A stretch of DNA of 64,000 nt from Russula earlei (Eukaryota; Basidiomycota; Agaricomycetes; Russulales; Russulaceae): positions 1-64,000 of the forward strand of contig JAGFNK010000178.1 in NCBI GenBank assembly GCA_025769875.1. Reading direction: 5' to 3'. Both the position numbers and the translations under genes were made by a program. The notes below the pieces were generated by a model, which was given only the letters and a program-made list of their open reading frames with translations, did no database searches and was not told the DNA's origin. Shown one piece after another: positions 21,541 through 34,286 of this stretch (positions are counted from its first letter, which is position 1; every line of letters starts with the position of its first letter).

Positions 21541-23265
21541 ATGTTTCCCTCTCCCTCATCCCATCGCACAGACCTTGTCCAGAGGAGCACACCGCCGTCT
21601 GCCAGAGTCGCAGTCATGCTCCTCATCTTCTCCCTCTCCCTCCTCGGTCCGCCTCTCTTACCTCCCTCCCGTTTCCCCCTCGCGTCTAACCTTGAATACC
21701 CACAGCCGTCTCATTCCCCGCCATCTCGAAGAGATTTCGTTATCTGCGCATCCCCCCCCTCGTCTTCTTCGTCGGAAAACACTTTGGAACTGGTCTGCCC
21801 ATATCGTCGCATATCCCTCGAGATCACCATGTTCATTTCGCTTGTTCAAAGGCGTCATTCTCTCCACGGCCTTTGTCCACCTCTTGCAGGACGCTTTTGC
21901 ACGTCTCCAAGATCCCCAGGTTAAACAGTATACGGACATCGGCCGCTGGACAGGGCTCATCGTGTACGTGCGGTCTGACTTGAACTCGAGGGAATATACC
22001 CATACTTTGAACAGCCTCTCCTCCTTGCTTGTAATATTCCTCATAGAATGTGCGTCGAGCTACTCTGCGCTTCATCGCACCCTTTGTATAACAGTCGCAA
22101 ACGCCCAGATATTTCGACCGCTTATGTGGACCACCTTCACTCATACCCCTCCGTCCCCTCGACCCCAAAGATCAAGCGTAAGGCCCCTCAGACCCTTCTC
22201 TTCATATCGGTGTTTGATCATTTATAGATGCCCCAACCCTGCCTGTGTCATCTTTCCCGGTGTCTTCTACTCGGCAAGTTGCTGTCGAAGCCACCCCACT
22301 TCTTGATTCTCGCGCCTCGGAACCGGTCACCCGACCCCCACGCCAAACAATCGCCGTACATTCTCACAGCCTAGTGTTGGGTCATCACCGACATGAACCG
22401 CCTCGGCAACACGAGCAACACCACAGTGATCATCCGCGCTGCGGACTCGCGCAAATCTTCGGCCCCGAAGATAGAGCTAGAGAACGGTGCTGCAACAACC
22501 AAAGTGGCACCCAAAAGGCACGCTGAGCACCCGCGGTCGCCGCACTATTATTCGCCCTCCCGCGCACGTCCTCACCATCATCATGGCGATGTAGAGTGTC
22601 TCCTTGGCAGAGAAGATTCAGACGCAGAGGCGGACTCGATAACAGATGAGGCCGAACTTATGGTTGGGAGAAAGAGGCAGATAATCGGCATCCTGGTACG
22701 ATCCCTCGATACGCCCTCCTTTCCGCAGAAAATCCAACTTTGCAATCACAGGTTTTACAACTAGGCATCATGATTCACTCGCTCGTCATCGGGTTCACTC
22801 TCGCGCTCGCCTCTGGCGCTGACTTTGAATCTCTCGTAACTGCGATCCTGTTTCACCAGCTTTTCGAGGGTTTGTCGCTCGGCATCCGCATAGCCGCCCT
22901 TCCTCCACCCTGAGAACCCTCAGCAGTCCAGCCTCGTGTGGCTCCCCCCGGTTCTCTCACTCCTCTTTGCGCTCACGACGCCCGCCGGAATCCTCTCCGG
23001 CCTCATCGTGTTTGGCAGCGGACACGAAAGTGCCGCCGAGGGGCCGGGAGCGAAAGTCGCAGAGGGCGTCCTGTGTGCCATCAGCGCTGGAATGTTGATC
23101 TACGCCGCGTGCGTGGAGATGCTCGCGGCCGACATCGTCCTCGATCCGACATTATGGCGCGCGAGCAAAGGGCGACAGATAGTGGCGCTCTTGAGCGTTA
23201 TGGCGGGTGCAGTTGGGATGATTCTCCTTGAGTGTGTCACACCATTCCTTTTGATGACAGGATGA
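21541..23265 (+). pseudogene. ZIP-family metal (Zn/Fe) transporter, apparently frameshifted near 22911
   Basis: Plus-strand exons that fit in phase: 21541-21646, 21706-21792, 21852-21963, 22015-22049, 22109-22177, 22228-22325, 22375-22695, 22752 onward. They read VMLLIFSLSLL, then AVSFPAISKRFRYLRIP, VFFVGKHFGTG, GVILSTAFVHLLQDAFARL, a His-rich cytosolic loop (RARPHHHHGDVECLL), GIMIHSLVIGFTLALASG and the signature HQLFEGLSLGIRI. These are the hallmarks of plasma-membrane ZIP zinc/iron importers. Directly after that motif the frame meets TGA at 22911; one base later the correct frame resumes and encodes the last helices (LPPVLSLLFALTTPAGI, then the end at 23265). No intron explains the shift. 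It is a recent pseudogene, a sequencing error or programmed frameshifting. Intron ends in the loop (22326-22374) are the least certain. Confidence 0.8.
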
Positions 23266-26200
23266 CTGACTGGAGGAATGTTTGCTTGTCGCCGCGGTCT
23301 TCTCACTTGATAGGATGTCAGTCCTCTTTTCCAGTTCTCCGAACACCATCCTGACGCATCGTCTTTGCAGCATCAACTAGATCGGACGTTGCACGTGCGC
23401 ACGAATGGACGATTTTTCCTCTTTTGGGTTGCGTTTTGTGGTTTCCAGCCATCGTTTTCTGCAGTGTACATCTTGTCGCTCACACTACTGACGTACGCTA
23501 ACCGCCATTATTTGGTACTACCTCTATCCATGTGTAGATCCACTTCTCACACACAAGGCCAGAGAAGGTCGAGACGATACACGACTTTGAGCGCTCCTCT
23601 GCGTCCTTGAGGTGAGCAGCGAGCGAAGCAAGCAGGCTTGGTCTGGACTGTGTAGTTTGCCATCCGTCCAGAAATGGTTCAAGTTTGGACAAGAGTCTCC
23701 GGGGTTGAAAGGAGAGGACAGGTACGTATCCGGTATCCAAAGCGAAAGCAGGCAGAGGGGCAAGGCGGGCCAGGCAAGGAAGGAGAGAGAAAGGAAATGG
23801 CGCCAGCGTCCGTCGTGAGAGGGTACAACACCTATTGGCTGTGGCCAGTTGAACGAGCTACAGTTTGCTACTGTACTGCGCTGCGCTGTACCGTGTTGTA
23901 ATCCAGGACAAGGAGATCCCCCGATCTTGAATCTTGAAGAGACGTGAGCGATGTTCGAAGAGAAACCCCACCAACAGTGATGAGCTTGTGGTAAAGCAGA
24001 GTCACGGGTTAGGGGACAGGGGCCCAAAAGATCCACCTCTTGCGTTGATGTCACCGTTGCCGTCGATCGGGAATCGGACGAAACGGAAGGCCTCTCGGTA
24101 GCTCGCGACGGGAACCTCGTCGTAGAAAGACTTGGGAATGCGGATAAACTGAACGAGCCGTCTCAATGGGCTCTTTTTAAGTTGCATACACCACCGACGC
24201 AACTCGACGCGGTATATACGAGACCGTGATCGGATGGTGACCGCACCGCACGGTGGGCAAGTCGTTCGTTGAGGTCGGAGAGAGCGGGTCGCGCCCAGCG
24301 GGACAGAGAACGCTCAGAGTGTATTCCATCCCCTTTCCTTTCAAGTGCAAGCTCAACCTTATTGCTGAGTTGGCAGTCCCTGCGACGTACGGAGTAAGTC
24401 GTCGAAGCAAAAGCGGACGAATTATATACGCGAGCTCGGCGCCACATTACTGCAGTCTCGCACAAATGGCCCTTTCTGTTCCTCTCTCGCATGACGCTCC
24501 CTCCTTTCTAATGCACCCGCCGTCAAAGATCGCAAACATGACAAAGAGGAGGTCCGCGCCGTCCGTCAAGCTCCTGAACGTGGACACTCGGAAGGCATCG
24601 CCGTGGGACTCTAGCGCACACCTGCGCGCCGAAGACAAGGACGTGCCACCGGCTGCCCCGTTCGACTACGAAACGATCCCCCCTCCTCGTGTTGTGTCAC
24701 GAAGAAGCTTTTGGGACGTCCAAAGAGACAGATGCACGGCGGCACCTCCAGAGCAGGCGCTTCGCCTGTCTTGCATCCACGATGTGCGTCGGAGACCAAG
24801 CGGAGATTTTTACGCCATAACAAAGGGTTACATAGACGTTTCCGGGGGGGGTGTTTTTTTTTTTTCCGAGCGCGCACCGACGTCATGACCAACGGAAACC
24901 CCCCTCGCCACCGGTCATTCCCCAGCAGCAGCCATCCTGGAATTCGGGAATGAACACGGAAGTCCATCGCGACGAAGTCTGTCTGTTGCCATGGACGCTT
25001 TCCTGTGCGTGGAGTTTGAGGACAGTCGTGACTTCTTCCATGCGTTCTCATGGTCGATGTGGGTACATCGTGACCTGTCGATCGTGTGGGCGGGGATGCA
25101 TTCGGCCTTCAACGGTGCCGTGTGGGACGGCACGCGTATAAGGGTCGAGCCACTTGCGATCATCTTTGACCTGCGGACCCACGGGATGGTCAGTCAGAAA
25201 CGAGATTGCGCCCTGCTTGAAAGCACTCATGATTTTATCCGAGCGCGCTCTCAAACCGAACGACAGCCGAGGACAACGCGAACGTCGTCGTCTTGCGACC
25301 GCTCCCGGATGTCCGTCCTTGGCGTACTCACGAGGACGGCGGTCGCGAAACGGCTTTCGCTCATCGTGAAAATGGCTTCATACCTCGAAGCTCGTCTTCG
25401 CTGCCGTCGACGGGCCCGACACTGGCCAGTGCCTCGTCAAGCTCACGCGGCAGCATTGCGAGGCTGCGCATAAACTGTCTCTCGCGTCGCGTGGTTCGGG
25501 CGCCGGAGCTCCGGAAATGCATCTAAAATCGCTCCGCAGTGTGGACTGCGGTCGTCACGGACGGATCGGAAGGCCAGGACAAGGTGCGATCCAAAGCGGG
25601 TTTGTCGGAACGCTGCATGAGGGCGGATTCGTTCATGGGGATGTCCGAGACACCCAAACCTTCTGACTGTTGATGTTGAATGGGCCCGCATCTGAACCTG
25701 ACGTTACGGTTGGCTTGCTCGATTTTTTTCGTTTGGGCTGGGAACATCCGATAGGCCAGGTGTCCGATTCTAACCAACACGACGACTGTGAAGCGTCCAG
25801 AACGGGGTTCAAGGTGAGGAGCTGGTCACCGAGCGGCACCATGACGACATGGGAGTCTTATCTGCTCTCAGGACCATTGTTAGGACACGCTCGTTGACAG
25901 TCGTTTTCCACTTTCTATTATGGCAGATTTTCTGTTCAATGCGTGAATTAGAGAGGCGCACAGGTACGACGATCCTTCGGTTCATAACTGGTTTTGAGGT
26001 GATACGATTACGTGTCTTTGTAAGAATGGCGGCAAGCGCGATAAGCGCCTGCTGTCCCTAGACGCGACGGTACGTTGCAGTGTAGGTTGCCTCCTGTATG
26101 CATGACTCTGCCTTCGCCTTCTTTACCCAGAGAGACCTGTCATGAAAAACGAAAAGCGTTGTACGAACGACGGTTTTCTCGCAAGCTCGCAAAACAAAAC

Positions 26201-26487
26201 CTACTTCTGACACGTTTCCGGCACCCTCATTGGCAGGTAGGGCCGGCTCTACTGTACTCGTTTCATATAGGCATGTGTATGTACCAGCTTCTCTGTGCCT
26301 ACGGCACGGTTTGCTTGCGCGCTTCATAACACTCCGTTCCATCTGCTGGGTGCTGCGGCAGCACCCAAAGCCCCCACTTCTTTTCTGTCGACGACGTGGA
26401 TCCTCAAATCAGGCCAGCTCGGACTCGGACCCGCAAATCCGAACGACCTAATCCTCCCACCCAATCGGGCCGACTCCGTCTTCGTCT
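23266..26487. other. Region with no recognised gene; weak coding candidates
   Basis: GC-balanced DNA with open frames on both strands but no recognisable family. The best plus-strand candidates are 24538-24690 (starting MTKRRSAPSVKLLNVDTRKA) and 24991-25190 (MDAFLCVEFEDSRDFFHAFS); they could be exons of one unknown gene but have no convincing splice pairing. The last about 250 bases (26230-26487) resemble DNA downstream of SSP-B (34090-34286), marking the edge of the tandem duplication. Confidence 0.35.
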
Positions 26488-27176
26488 TTAAGGGCGGAGA
26501 TCGCCCCCCCAAAGTAGGGACCCTAGGGGGGGTGAGTCTGTACGTCGCAGGGGCGTTCCAAGTCCGGCCAATTCTTTTGTACTTGGATATCGAAAAGGCT
26601 GAGAAACGGACTCCCGCGGTGGAGGCGGTGGAGGCGTAGCGTGACCCCAGTGCGAGGTACCTGCGACTGGGAGCCGGCTCGGTTGTTGAGTCCGATGGTA
26701 TTGAACAGGACTTTGACCACCATTGTAGGTCACGGCCTGCGGGTGCGGCGGCGGCGCGTGACCCACGTGCTGCGGTACTGCATAAGGTGCAGTGCCACCG
26801 TAATAACTCCCGCCACCGTAACTCACGTACTGCCCCTGCGCAGGCACAGGCTGCGACACTGAGCATAAGCATAATGCGAGAAGGCAGTCCGGGTGGCCGG
26901 AACGTGCTGCCTTACCGAGTACCTCACGGGGGTGGGGTGCAATCCGTTCTCATGCCATCTCCGAGTGAGCGCGAGAGTTGGCCCCTTCTGCCACTCGGGG
27001 GGTCCACGATCACCGAAGGTTGGACCGGCTTGCTCAGCTCTGCGAGGAGAAGTGGATTTCCAGATATCCGATCGAACATCGAGGAGGGCATACCTGGTAA
27101 AGCTTGAAGGAAGCGCGAACGAAGGAGGAATGCCAATGGCAAGGCAGAGAACGACAAAGACGGGGGAAGCGTACAT
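26488..27176 (-). CDS. SSP-A: small signal-peptide protein, member of a local three-gene family
   Basis: Minus-strand exons 27176-27094, 27039-26916, 26835-26488 (introns 54 and 80 bp) give 184 aa. Exon 1 (83 nt) encodes a Met-led hydrophobic signal segment (MYASPVFVVLCLAIGIPPSF, then ALPSS). Exon 2 encodes a segment with GPPEWQKGPTLALTRRWHE that is shared with SSP-B. Exon 3 encodes a Gly/Tyr/Pro-rich tail (YVSYGGGSYYGGTAPYAVPQ, HVGHAPPPHPQ) unlike that of either relative. There is no cysteine pattern or known domain. It is predicted to enter the secretory pathway; cell-wall, secreted or effector-like roles are only guesses. Promoter and leader are shared with SSP-B and SSP-C. Confidence 0.65.
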
Positions 27177-27665
27177 TAAATAATTTATTGCTCGAATCGC
27201 GGATCGAAATAAAAGGATGTGAACGCGCTGAGGTGTGACGACGGGCGGCGTATAAAATGTAGAATATTCGTTGGTAACCAGCATCAACTATCATGGAACG
27301 AAGGGGTGCACATCCGGGGAGAATTGGAACTGCAGAGATTGGCTTTATATGCACTATGACGAGTGCGGAGGGAGTTTCCAGATCGAGATCTGAGAGCCAT
27401 GAAAGCACCGCTTAAACCCTATCATGATCATGGTTGCTTTTTCACTGGTGCACTTTGATGCATCCATCATTCCAAGCTCACAACGAGCACATGGGTGCCT
27501 CTCGAAATCATCTCATGAAGGTCCAGGTGTTTGAATCAGCTGCTGAGGTGCAGGGCAAACCTGTTCGTTACCAGGTAAAAGGTGGTGGTGCACATGCTCT
27601 GATCCATGCCAAAGTAGTGATGAAGGTTGACTGCAATGTGCTACCCTGCCAGTTACCGGGAGCTT
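27177..27665 (-). promoter_or_regulatory. SSP-A promoter and 5' leader, conserved with SSP-B and SSP-C
   Basis: On the minus strand a TATA-like GCATATAAAGCC is the complement of 27341-27350. It is followed by a block whose plus-strand reading is GAGAATTGGAACTGCA (27320-27335), present in the same place before SSP-B and SSP-C. Farther upstream, about 27420-27660, the sequence remains similar to 35030-35270 upstream of SSP-B (GGTGCACTTTGATGCAT versus GGTGCACTTCGATGCAT). Similarity stops where the Mutator-like element begins. Confidence 0.6.
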
Positions 27666-27821
27666 TTGACTTTTAGTGGTGGGTTGGATGATCAAGAATT
27701 GCCATAAAAGGCAATTGGGTCAACAAGAGAATTGGGGGTTCAATCACGCGTTAAATTACACATATAAGCGAGTTAACAGTAGCATAACTACTTACCTTTT
27801 TCCCTACCAAATCAAAAACAA

Positions 27822-28812
27822 ATGTTATCCTGTTTCCAATTGAATGGTGCATCATCTGCCCCATCTGCTCCATCCACCACTTCCGGCCCGAGCGCCCCTT
27901 GTGCAACACAATGTTTAAAGTTCAGGCATGCCCCTTCAAAGATCATTGCCAATTCTGGAAAGAGGGGAGATTTTAATTATGACCGGGAGCACAGTGGATA
28001 CCCCATGGAATGGCCAACAGCAGCCAATTTCAACATGTGGCACTGGCAAGAAGAACTGGCTCATGCAATTGAATTGATTATATCCAGCACCAAGCATGGG
28101 CAGGGATGGACAAAAAAAGTTTTTGTCTGTTCCCACCAACTATCTGGGGGAGCTTCACGTTATGTAAAGAAGCACCCTGATTGCACATGGAGATCCAAGA
28201 TCAAGAAGATGGGTTGCTATTGCCAAATAGTTATCAAATCATACACAGATGCGCCTACCATTCTCAGACAATACGCAAGTGAGCATGACCATGAAATTGG
28301 AATTGCTAATCTCGCTTACACATGAATGTCATGCGTAGCGTGTGATAAAATTAGATCCTTGTTGTCAAGGAAGGTTGACCCATGGGAAATAGTAAGTGTG
28401 CATTGAATTTATTTTTAATTGCTAACCTAATGAATTGAAAGGTACACAATATTCAGGATTTGTTGCCCAATGGCAGCCAAGACCGATTCATCTTGCTTCG
28501 GGATGTGAGCCACATGGCCCAGGAAATTGAAGATGACAATATCAGGCTGCATCCAGAGGATGCCATCTCCACCAGGCTCTGGTTGGACAGATTGAGAGAT
28601 GAAAATACAAATGTATTTTACAAAGACAGGCTGCACAGTGCCCCATCTCAGTCAAATCTGCAGGAGGATGCATATGTGTTATGCATCCAGACCCCTTTCC
28701 AAATGGAGGCATTCCACTGCCTTGGGAATGGCTTCATCGGTATTGATGCAACTCATAATATTACTCAATATCTGGACTTTTTATTATTTACCATGATTGC
28801 GTGGGATCACTG
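27822..28812 (+). pseudogene. MULE transposase copy 2, 5' part (N-terminus to first catalytic Asp)
   Basis: The frame from 27822 encodes an N-terminal Cys/His-bearing domain (KVFVCSHQLSGG, KKMGCYCQIVIKSY, EHDHEIGIANLAYT). An in-frame TGA follows at 28323, where copy 1 has a sense codon. Translation would resume to an intron at about 28391-28440 (donor GTAAGT) and continue through EIEDDNIRLHPEDA to the DDE motif GFIGIDATHNITQY. Coding stops at 28812, where the hAT element is inserted. The protein is a MULE-type DDE transposase acting on its own terminal repeats. The stop codon and the insertion make it inactive. Confidence 0.82.
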
Positions 28813-29485
28813 TAGTGCTGTCACCGGTCCGGCTCGAAACCGCTTGGAGCCGAGCCAGAGCCGCATCTGAGCCGAATTAAGCCGTTAACGGCTCGCAGCT
28901 CGAAACCGTCCAGAAACGGCGCGAGCCGTTTCGAGCCGCTTGGAAGTGCTAGACTGCCAAATTTGGATATGGTTGCTCAATTTGGAGAGTGGTCTGTGGC
29001 TGTCTGCGGTTTCGAGCCGTTTCAAAGTGCCAGATTTGGATATGGTTGCTCAATTTGGAGAGTTGTCTGCCACTCTGCCTCTGGAATACCTCTAGATTCA
29101 GTTACCGTTGTGGTCCTGTACGGTTGTACCTCATATTTTATATCACCTTGACACAAGGGCCACTCATAAACAATCGCACTGGCAAGTACTTATTCCTTTT
29201 CCTTTGCTTGTTGAAGGCTCAGGTATGCAGGCTTCCTAGCACTTGCAGTGTTGCACAGTACTAGTATAAGGGGTGCTGTCTGGCTGGCCACTGAATCACG
29301 CGTGCCACCTGCCCTTCCGACAGCCCAGGGCCACGCATTGCCTGCAGTCGCAGCCGCTGAGTAGCGCCATCATCGGTCATCCGGCTTATGATCGCCGTCC
29401 TCTCTCCATCTTCGTCACGCAGACCTAACCCCGACAACTCGATCTCAGGTGCATGTACGAGCGTCTCGGCTTTCATCTCGATTAA

Positions 29486-29945
<460 letters not shown>

Positions 29946-31225
29946 ACCAGCTCAGTCCGCCGCCACCTTCTCAGTCTCAGCCTCAGTCTTCTCAGTCTCA
30001 GCCGCCGCCTTAGTAGTTTCGCGCGACACCAGCACCGCCGCACCGCCGCAACCCCTCGCCACCAGCACCACCCCAGAAGACCAAGAAGGCCTCGGCCACG
30101 AACTTAGCTACGACACGCCACAACAGGAGCAGAAGCCGCCGCCACACCGCCGCCGCAGGAGAAGCAGCCGCCGACGCCAACAGCACACCGCACGCCGCCT
30201 CCCACATCGCCTCCCCGTCCGTTCGCGCGCTCTTGCCCACGTCTGCTTCCGACACCTGCAGTGGAGACGACCCCACCACCGCCGCCGCAAGACGACAACA
30301 CGAACAACGCGCAAGTCATACCCACGCCTTTCCACGACGCCATCGCCTACGCCCTTGACTTCTCGCCACCTCGTTGCCTCAAACGACCACGCCTCAGCCT
30401 CCGCCACAACAACACCAACAGGATCAACGACAACAACAACGGCGCGGTCGACGCTTGGCAACACCACGAGGCACGACGACACATTCGACACGCCGCAACA
30501 CGCCCTGCCACCTTCCGTGTCGCCTCCAGCCCTCCTTCTCGAGTCCTCGCCACCTGCGTCTCTATCTACGAACTCACGCTCGCCGCCTACGCCTCCGCTC
30601 CTCGTCCACGCCCGCTGCCACCACCTGCAATGGAGACGACCACGCCGCCGCCGCCACAAGACAACACCACCGCCACGCAGCCGCCATCTCGTCACCGCCG
30701 CCCTCGTCTCCATCGCCTCCGTTTCCCATCGCCCTCGCCTCTTCCGTCGTCGCCATCACCGATCGCCGCCTTCGCGTCTTCACAAGCAGCCGCCACCGCC
30801 GCCTCAATTCAGGCGCGAAAGGCTCAAAACACTCGCATTCAGACGCTTGACCGAGGACGGTCAAAGTTTCAAGCCCCCGGGAGGTGTAAGGAGGATTCTG
30901 GCTGGCCACGGAATCACGTGCGGAAACGCGACGCGACACAACCCGACACCCTCTCGTCCCCGGACTCGCTACACCGCCATCTCGCCGCCACGCCTCGTAA
31001 AAGACGTCAACGAGGAACAAGTAGAACAACCCCACGAAGAATCGGATGATGAAGAACACGCCGCCGCCTCAGAGAAGCAGAAGCCGCCACCATCGCAGGC
31101 CGTTCGCCGACACACCCAGACACGCCGATAGCTCAGGATGCACGCCGCACGCCACGCGCTATTGGCCATGCGTGCCACCGCCACCTCAGTTGGAGGCGAC
31201 CACGCAGCCGTGGCCGAGACACGAC
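29946..31225. other. GC-rich low-complexity interior of the hAT element
   Basis: Long open frames on both strands here (up to about 260 codons) are made of Pro/Arg/His/Ser runs created by repeated CGCCGCC, CCACC and CAACAAC triplets. No domain is visible. A short segment at 30899 (TGGCTGGCCACGGAATCACG) repeats one at 29281, suggesting a rearrangement joint within the element. Confidence 0.5.
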
Positions 31226-31845
31226 GACAAGAGCAATAGCCGTGCTCAACGTCTGTGACAACTTCCGCCCACACCTCGCCTCGGAGCCTCTCGTGCCCTC
31301 CCTCCTAGCGCCCGACACCCGCCCTGCCTTGGGTCTCCTCCATCCCCAAGTCGTCGCAGCCCTCCGCGCTGACAACGCCTAGCGTAAGGCACACGGACAT
31401 CCCCTCGCATGGGATATTCCTGACTCCGACTTCACCTCCATCTCCACGTCTGCGGACGGCACCACCGCCCACAACGGTGCTGCCCTGCCTCCGTACATCG
31501 CCTTCGTCCCGGCCCTCGCCCTCGGATCGCCCGCGGCGCGCACCCTCGCACTCGCAGAGATGCTCGAGCGCTGGCGCGCAGAAGCAAACGGGAAGGGCGG
31601 CTCATTCGCAGGCGTGATCGGTGGCTCGCGCTGGCGCGCGGAGTGGTATGACGTGTATCGAGCTCCGGGCGGCGAGCTGCGCACGGACGGACGAGATCCG
31701 CACTCTCATCAAGAAGCTGGGCGAGCCGCTGCGCTTCCGCCTCCAGTCATCGGGACGTGACCAGGAACTCATGAGGGGATTCGTTGCCGCGAGACAGCTC
31801 TCCGGTTACCCTGTAGTTCTCGGCGATTGGGGACGCCTCATCTAA
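31226..31845 (+). pseudogene. Captured N-terminal fragment of a Nudix/DUF4743-type gene
   Basis: One frame reads NVCDNFRPHLASEPLVPSLL, then RPALGLLHPQVVAALRADNA. After a stop at 31379 it goes on through PYIAFVPALALGSPAARTL, ALAEMLERWRAE and WRAEWYDVYRAPGGEL. This resembles, from memory, the N-terminal DUF4743 region that precedes the Nudix hydrolase domain in fungal proteins related to yeast YJR142W. The Nudix box is absent. After a frameshift near 31690 a different stretch (FVAARQLSGYPVVLGDWGRL) runs to a stop at 31845; its origin was not recognised. The stop, frameshift and missing catalytic domain make it a fragment carried by the hAT element. Confidence 0.6.
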
Positions 31846-32279
31846 CACTCGCATGCAACCAACATCATTTGTTACAATGTATCAATATATCCATCTATCT
31901 GGATTACAGTATTGTATTTGCTACTTCAGTACACTTGGCAGAATGTAGATGAGAAATTGAACTGATCACATAAGTTACATAAGGCAGCGGTACAACCGTA
32001 CAAGGCTTTGTGATCTCAAAATGGAAATAGATCCAAAAGTAGACATGACCCAAATGGGGCGGCTAACTCATAACTCAACGACGCAAGTGCCAAGTGGCAA
32101 CAAGAGCATTCGAATGTTCTCAAAATGGAAAGTAGATCCAAAAGTAGACATGGCCCAAATGGGGCGGCTCGAATCGGCTCAAGCCGCAAGCCAGGCTTGG
32201 CTCGGTCCGGCTCACCCAATCTGGCCAAGCCGTTGCTGAGCCGAACCGAGCCGGACCGGACCGAGCCGTGACAGCACTA

Positions 32280-33826
32280 GATCACTGGGGACATGGTGCG
32301 TAATATTTACTAAATGTCAATTTAGCACACTTACCTTTTCTGGATAGGTGTGCCTGTTGCCTGGATGCTGGCATCCAATGGAACAACAGACACAATTTCC
32401 TTTTTTGTCCATTGGGTCAGGGATGCCAGTCTAGTTATCCGGCCATCTATTATTATGACAGATTGTGATGCCATGCAGATTGCTGCCCTCAAGATTGCCT
32501 ATCTGGGAAGTTGGATATGGCTTTGCAAATGGCACATGTTGTGCACAATGCGATCACACTTCAATACAACCAAATTTCCTGATCTGTGGGATAAGATCAA
32601 GAGATGGGTACATACAGATGATCAGGCTGACTTTCTGCAAATCTGGGAGGAGATCTCCACTGATCCTCAGGTCCCACAAAGTTTTGTGAACTACCTTGGG
32701 TGTGAATGGATGCCTGTGGTGCATATGTGGTCCATGGTTTACCAGAAAAATCAGCATATCTTTGAGGAAGGGGACACCAATATGTTGATCGAAGCATATG
32801 TGTTCCAACCGATCTAAAGATAAGATGACTTAATCATTTTTTAGATATCATCACGTCCTCAAATCACACTGGCTTGATGGCAAGCGCAATTGGCAGATCG
32901 ATCGAATCTTATTTATCCTAGTGCGTTGCATGGTGCCATATTACCAAAACAGGCACAAATGTCAGAAAGTCGGGCTTGATGGTTGGGACCTGGTGGGTGA
33001 CAGGTGTCGGAAACTTTTTGGCCATGCCAAGAGCATATCACAAGATTCAATCTTGCAATTTGATGAGATCTGCTTTCACATTGCTTCACAATCCCAGTCT
33101 GGCGAGTTTTACTCAATCAATCTGATGAAGTCAACTTGTGATTGCACAGATTATCTGCGGATTAGATTCTGCAAACACATTGCAGCAATCTACATCCACT
33201 TTCCCCACCTCTGTCCTGAAGAGAGCACCCAAAAAGCTCCCATAGAGAATGCAAATAAATCCCCTGACCCACCATCCCCATCCACCAGGCCAAGGTAGAG
33301 CCTAGTATCTCTCTCACAGGAGATCATATTGTTATCACGCGATCTCACATCTAGGCTTGAGGATGCTAATCAATCAGCAGAGATTGTCAAGGCCACTCAG
33401 GCCACCAAATACAGTTTGGCAGCTGCAATTGATATAATTCAAGGTTTCAAGGTCTTACCCAATAAGGAGGTAATTGTGCCCAATCAGCATACATGGACAG
33501 AGACAGCCAAGCATATGGGTATCAAATGGGGCCCAAAACAACAGACCAGTCTCCCCAATGCATGGGGACTGACAGCACAAAGCATCAGCATTGCTAAGGG
33601 AAAGCGCTGCCGTGTTCATGATGATCCATACGCTGGGGGCGAACGGTTGGGCAAGCACGCCAAGCCCAATGCAACATCTGCCACCACGAATGCACGCACA
33701 CATGCCCTCAGGGAACCACCATCTCAAACCCCCCTCCCTTGGAACCCCCCTTGGACCCCCCTCCCTCAGATGCCACTGCCTCCCTTGCACCAGGTCCCTT
33801 CAGACTCACACCACTGCCTATTCTAG
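32280..33826 (+). pseudogene. MULE transposase copy 2, 3' part (second Asp, C..H, SWIM zinc finger)
   Basis: Coding resumes after the hAT insertion. A short intron ends at ...TGGATAG (32348), then VPVAWMLASNGTTDTISFFV leads to the second catalytic region IIMTDCDAM and the LCKWHMLC C..H motif. The third acidic residue should lie in FEEGDTNMLIEAY. After another junction near 32820-32920 the protein continues to the SWIM zinc finger (CDCTDYLRIRFCKH, near 33140-33180), a typical MULE feature. A C-terminal tail (33329-33826) includes KRCRVHDDPYAGGERLGKHA and a Pro-rich end. Separated from its 5' part by 3.5 kb, it is inactive. Confidence 0.82.
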
Positions 33827-34286
33827 CAGCCTCATCTTCTGCTGATCTTTACAATAGAAAATCTTTATTTGTATTGTAATTTATTTTCCAGATACATAAT
33901 AAATAAGTGATTAAATAAGTGATTAAGAAAATACTTTGGTGTCATTTACACATGTGATTGAAGCCCCAATTATCTTGCCAACCCAATTGCCTTTTATAGT
34001 AATTTTTGATCATCTAACCACCGCTAAAAGTACGCAACTCCTGCTGGGTGCTTGGTGCTTAGCATTTAGTGGTTACCTGACTTGTCAGGGGAGGGGTTGA
34101 GCAAGGGGTGCTCGGCTCTACTCTGTTCCCATTTAATATATGTGTACAATATGCCCCATGGCCTGATTTACTTGCAAGCCTGCAAAACCACCTCTGGCAC
34201 TCCATTCTGTCTGTCTGTAGCAGCACCCAAATCCAGACAGATGACTCATCCCCCCTGCCCAATCGGCCCGACTTTCCGACCTCGCT

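Noticed and set aside
29261..29476. 71-codon minus-strand frame next to the AROM fragment
   Set aside because: No recognisable family; it could be part of another captured fragment but there is not enough evidence to list it.
30108..31131. Several 150-260-codon frames on both strands inside the hAT element
   Set aside because: Made of simple triplet repeats (CGCCGC, CCACC); all frames are open because of composition, not coding.
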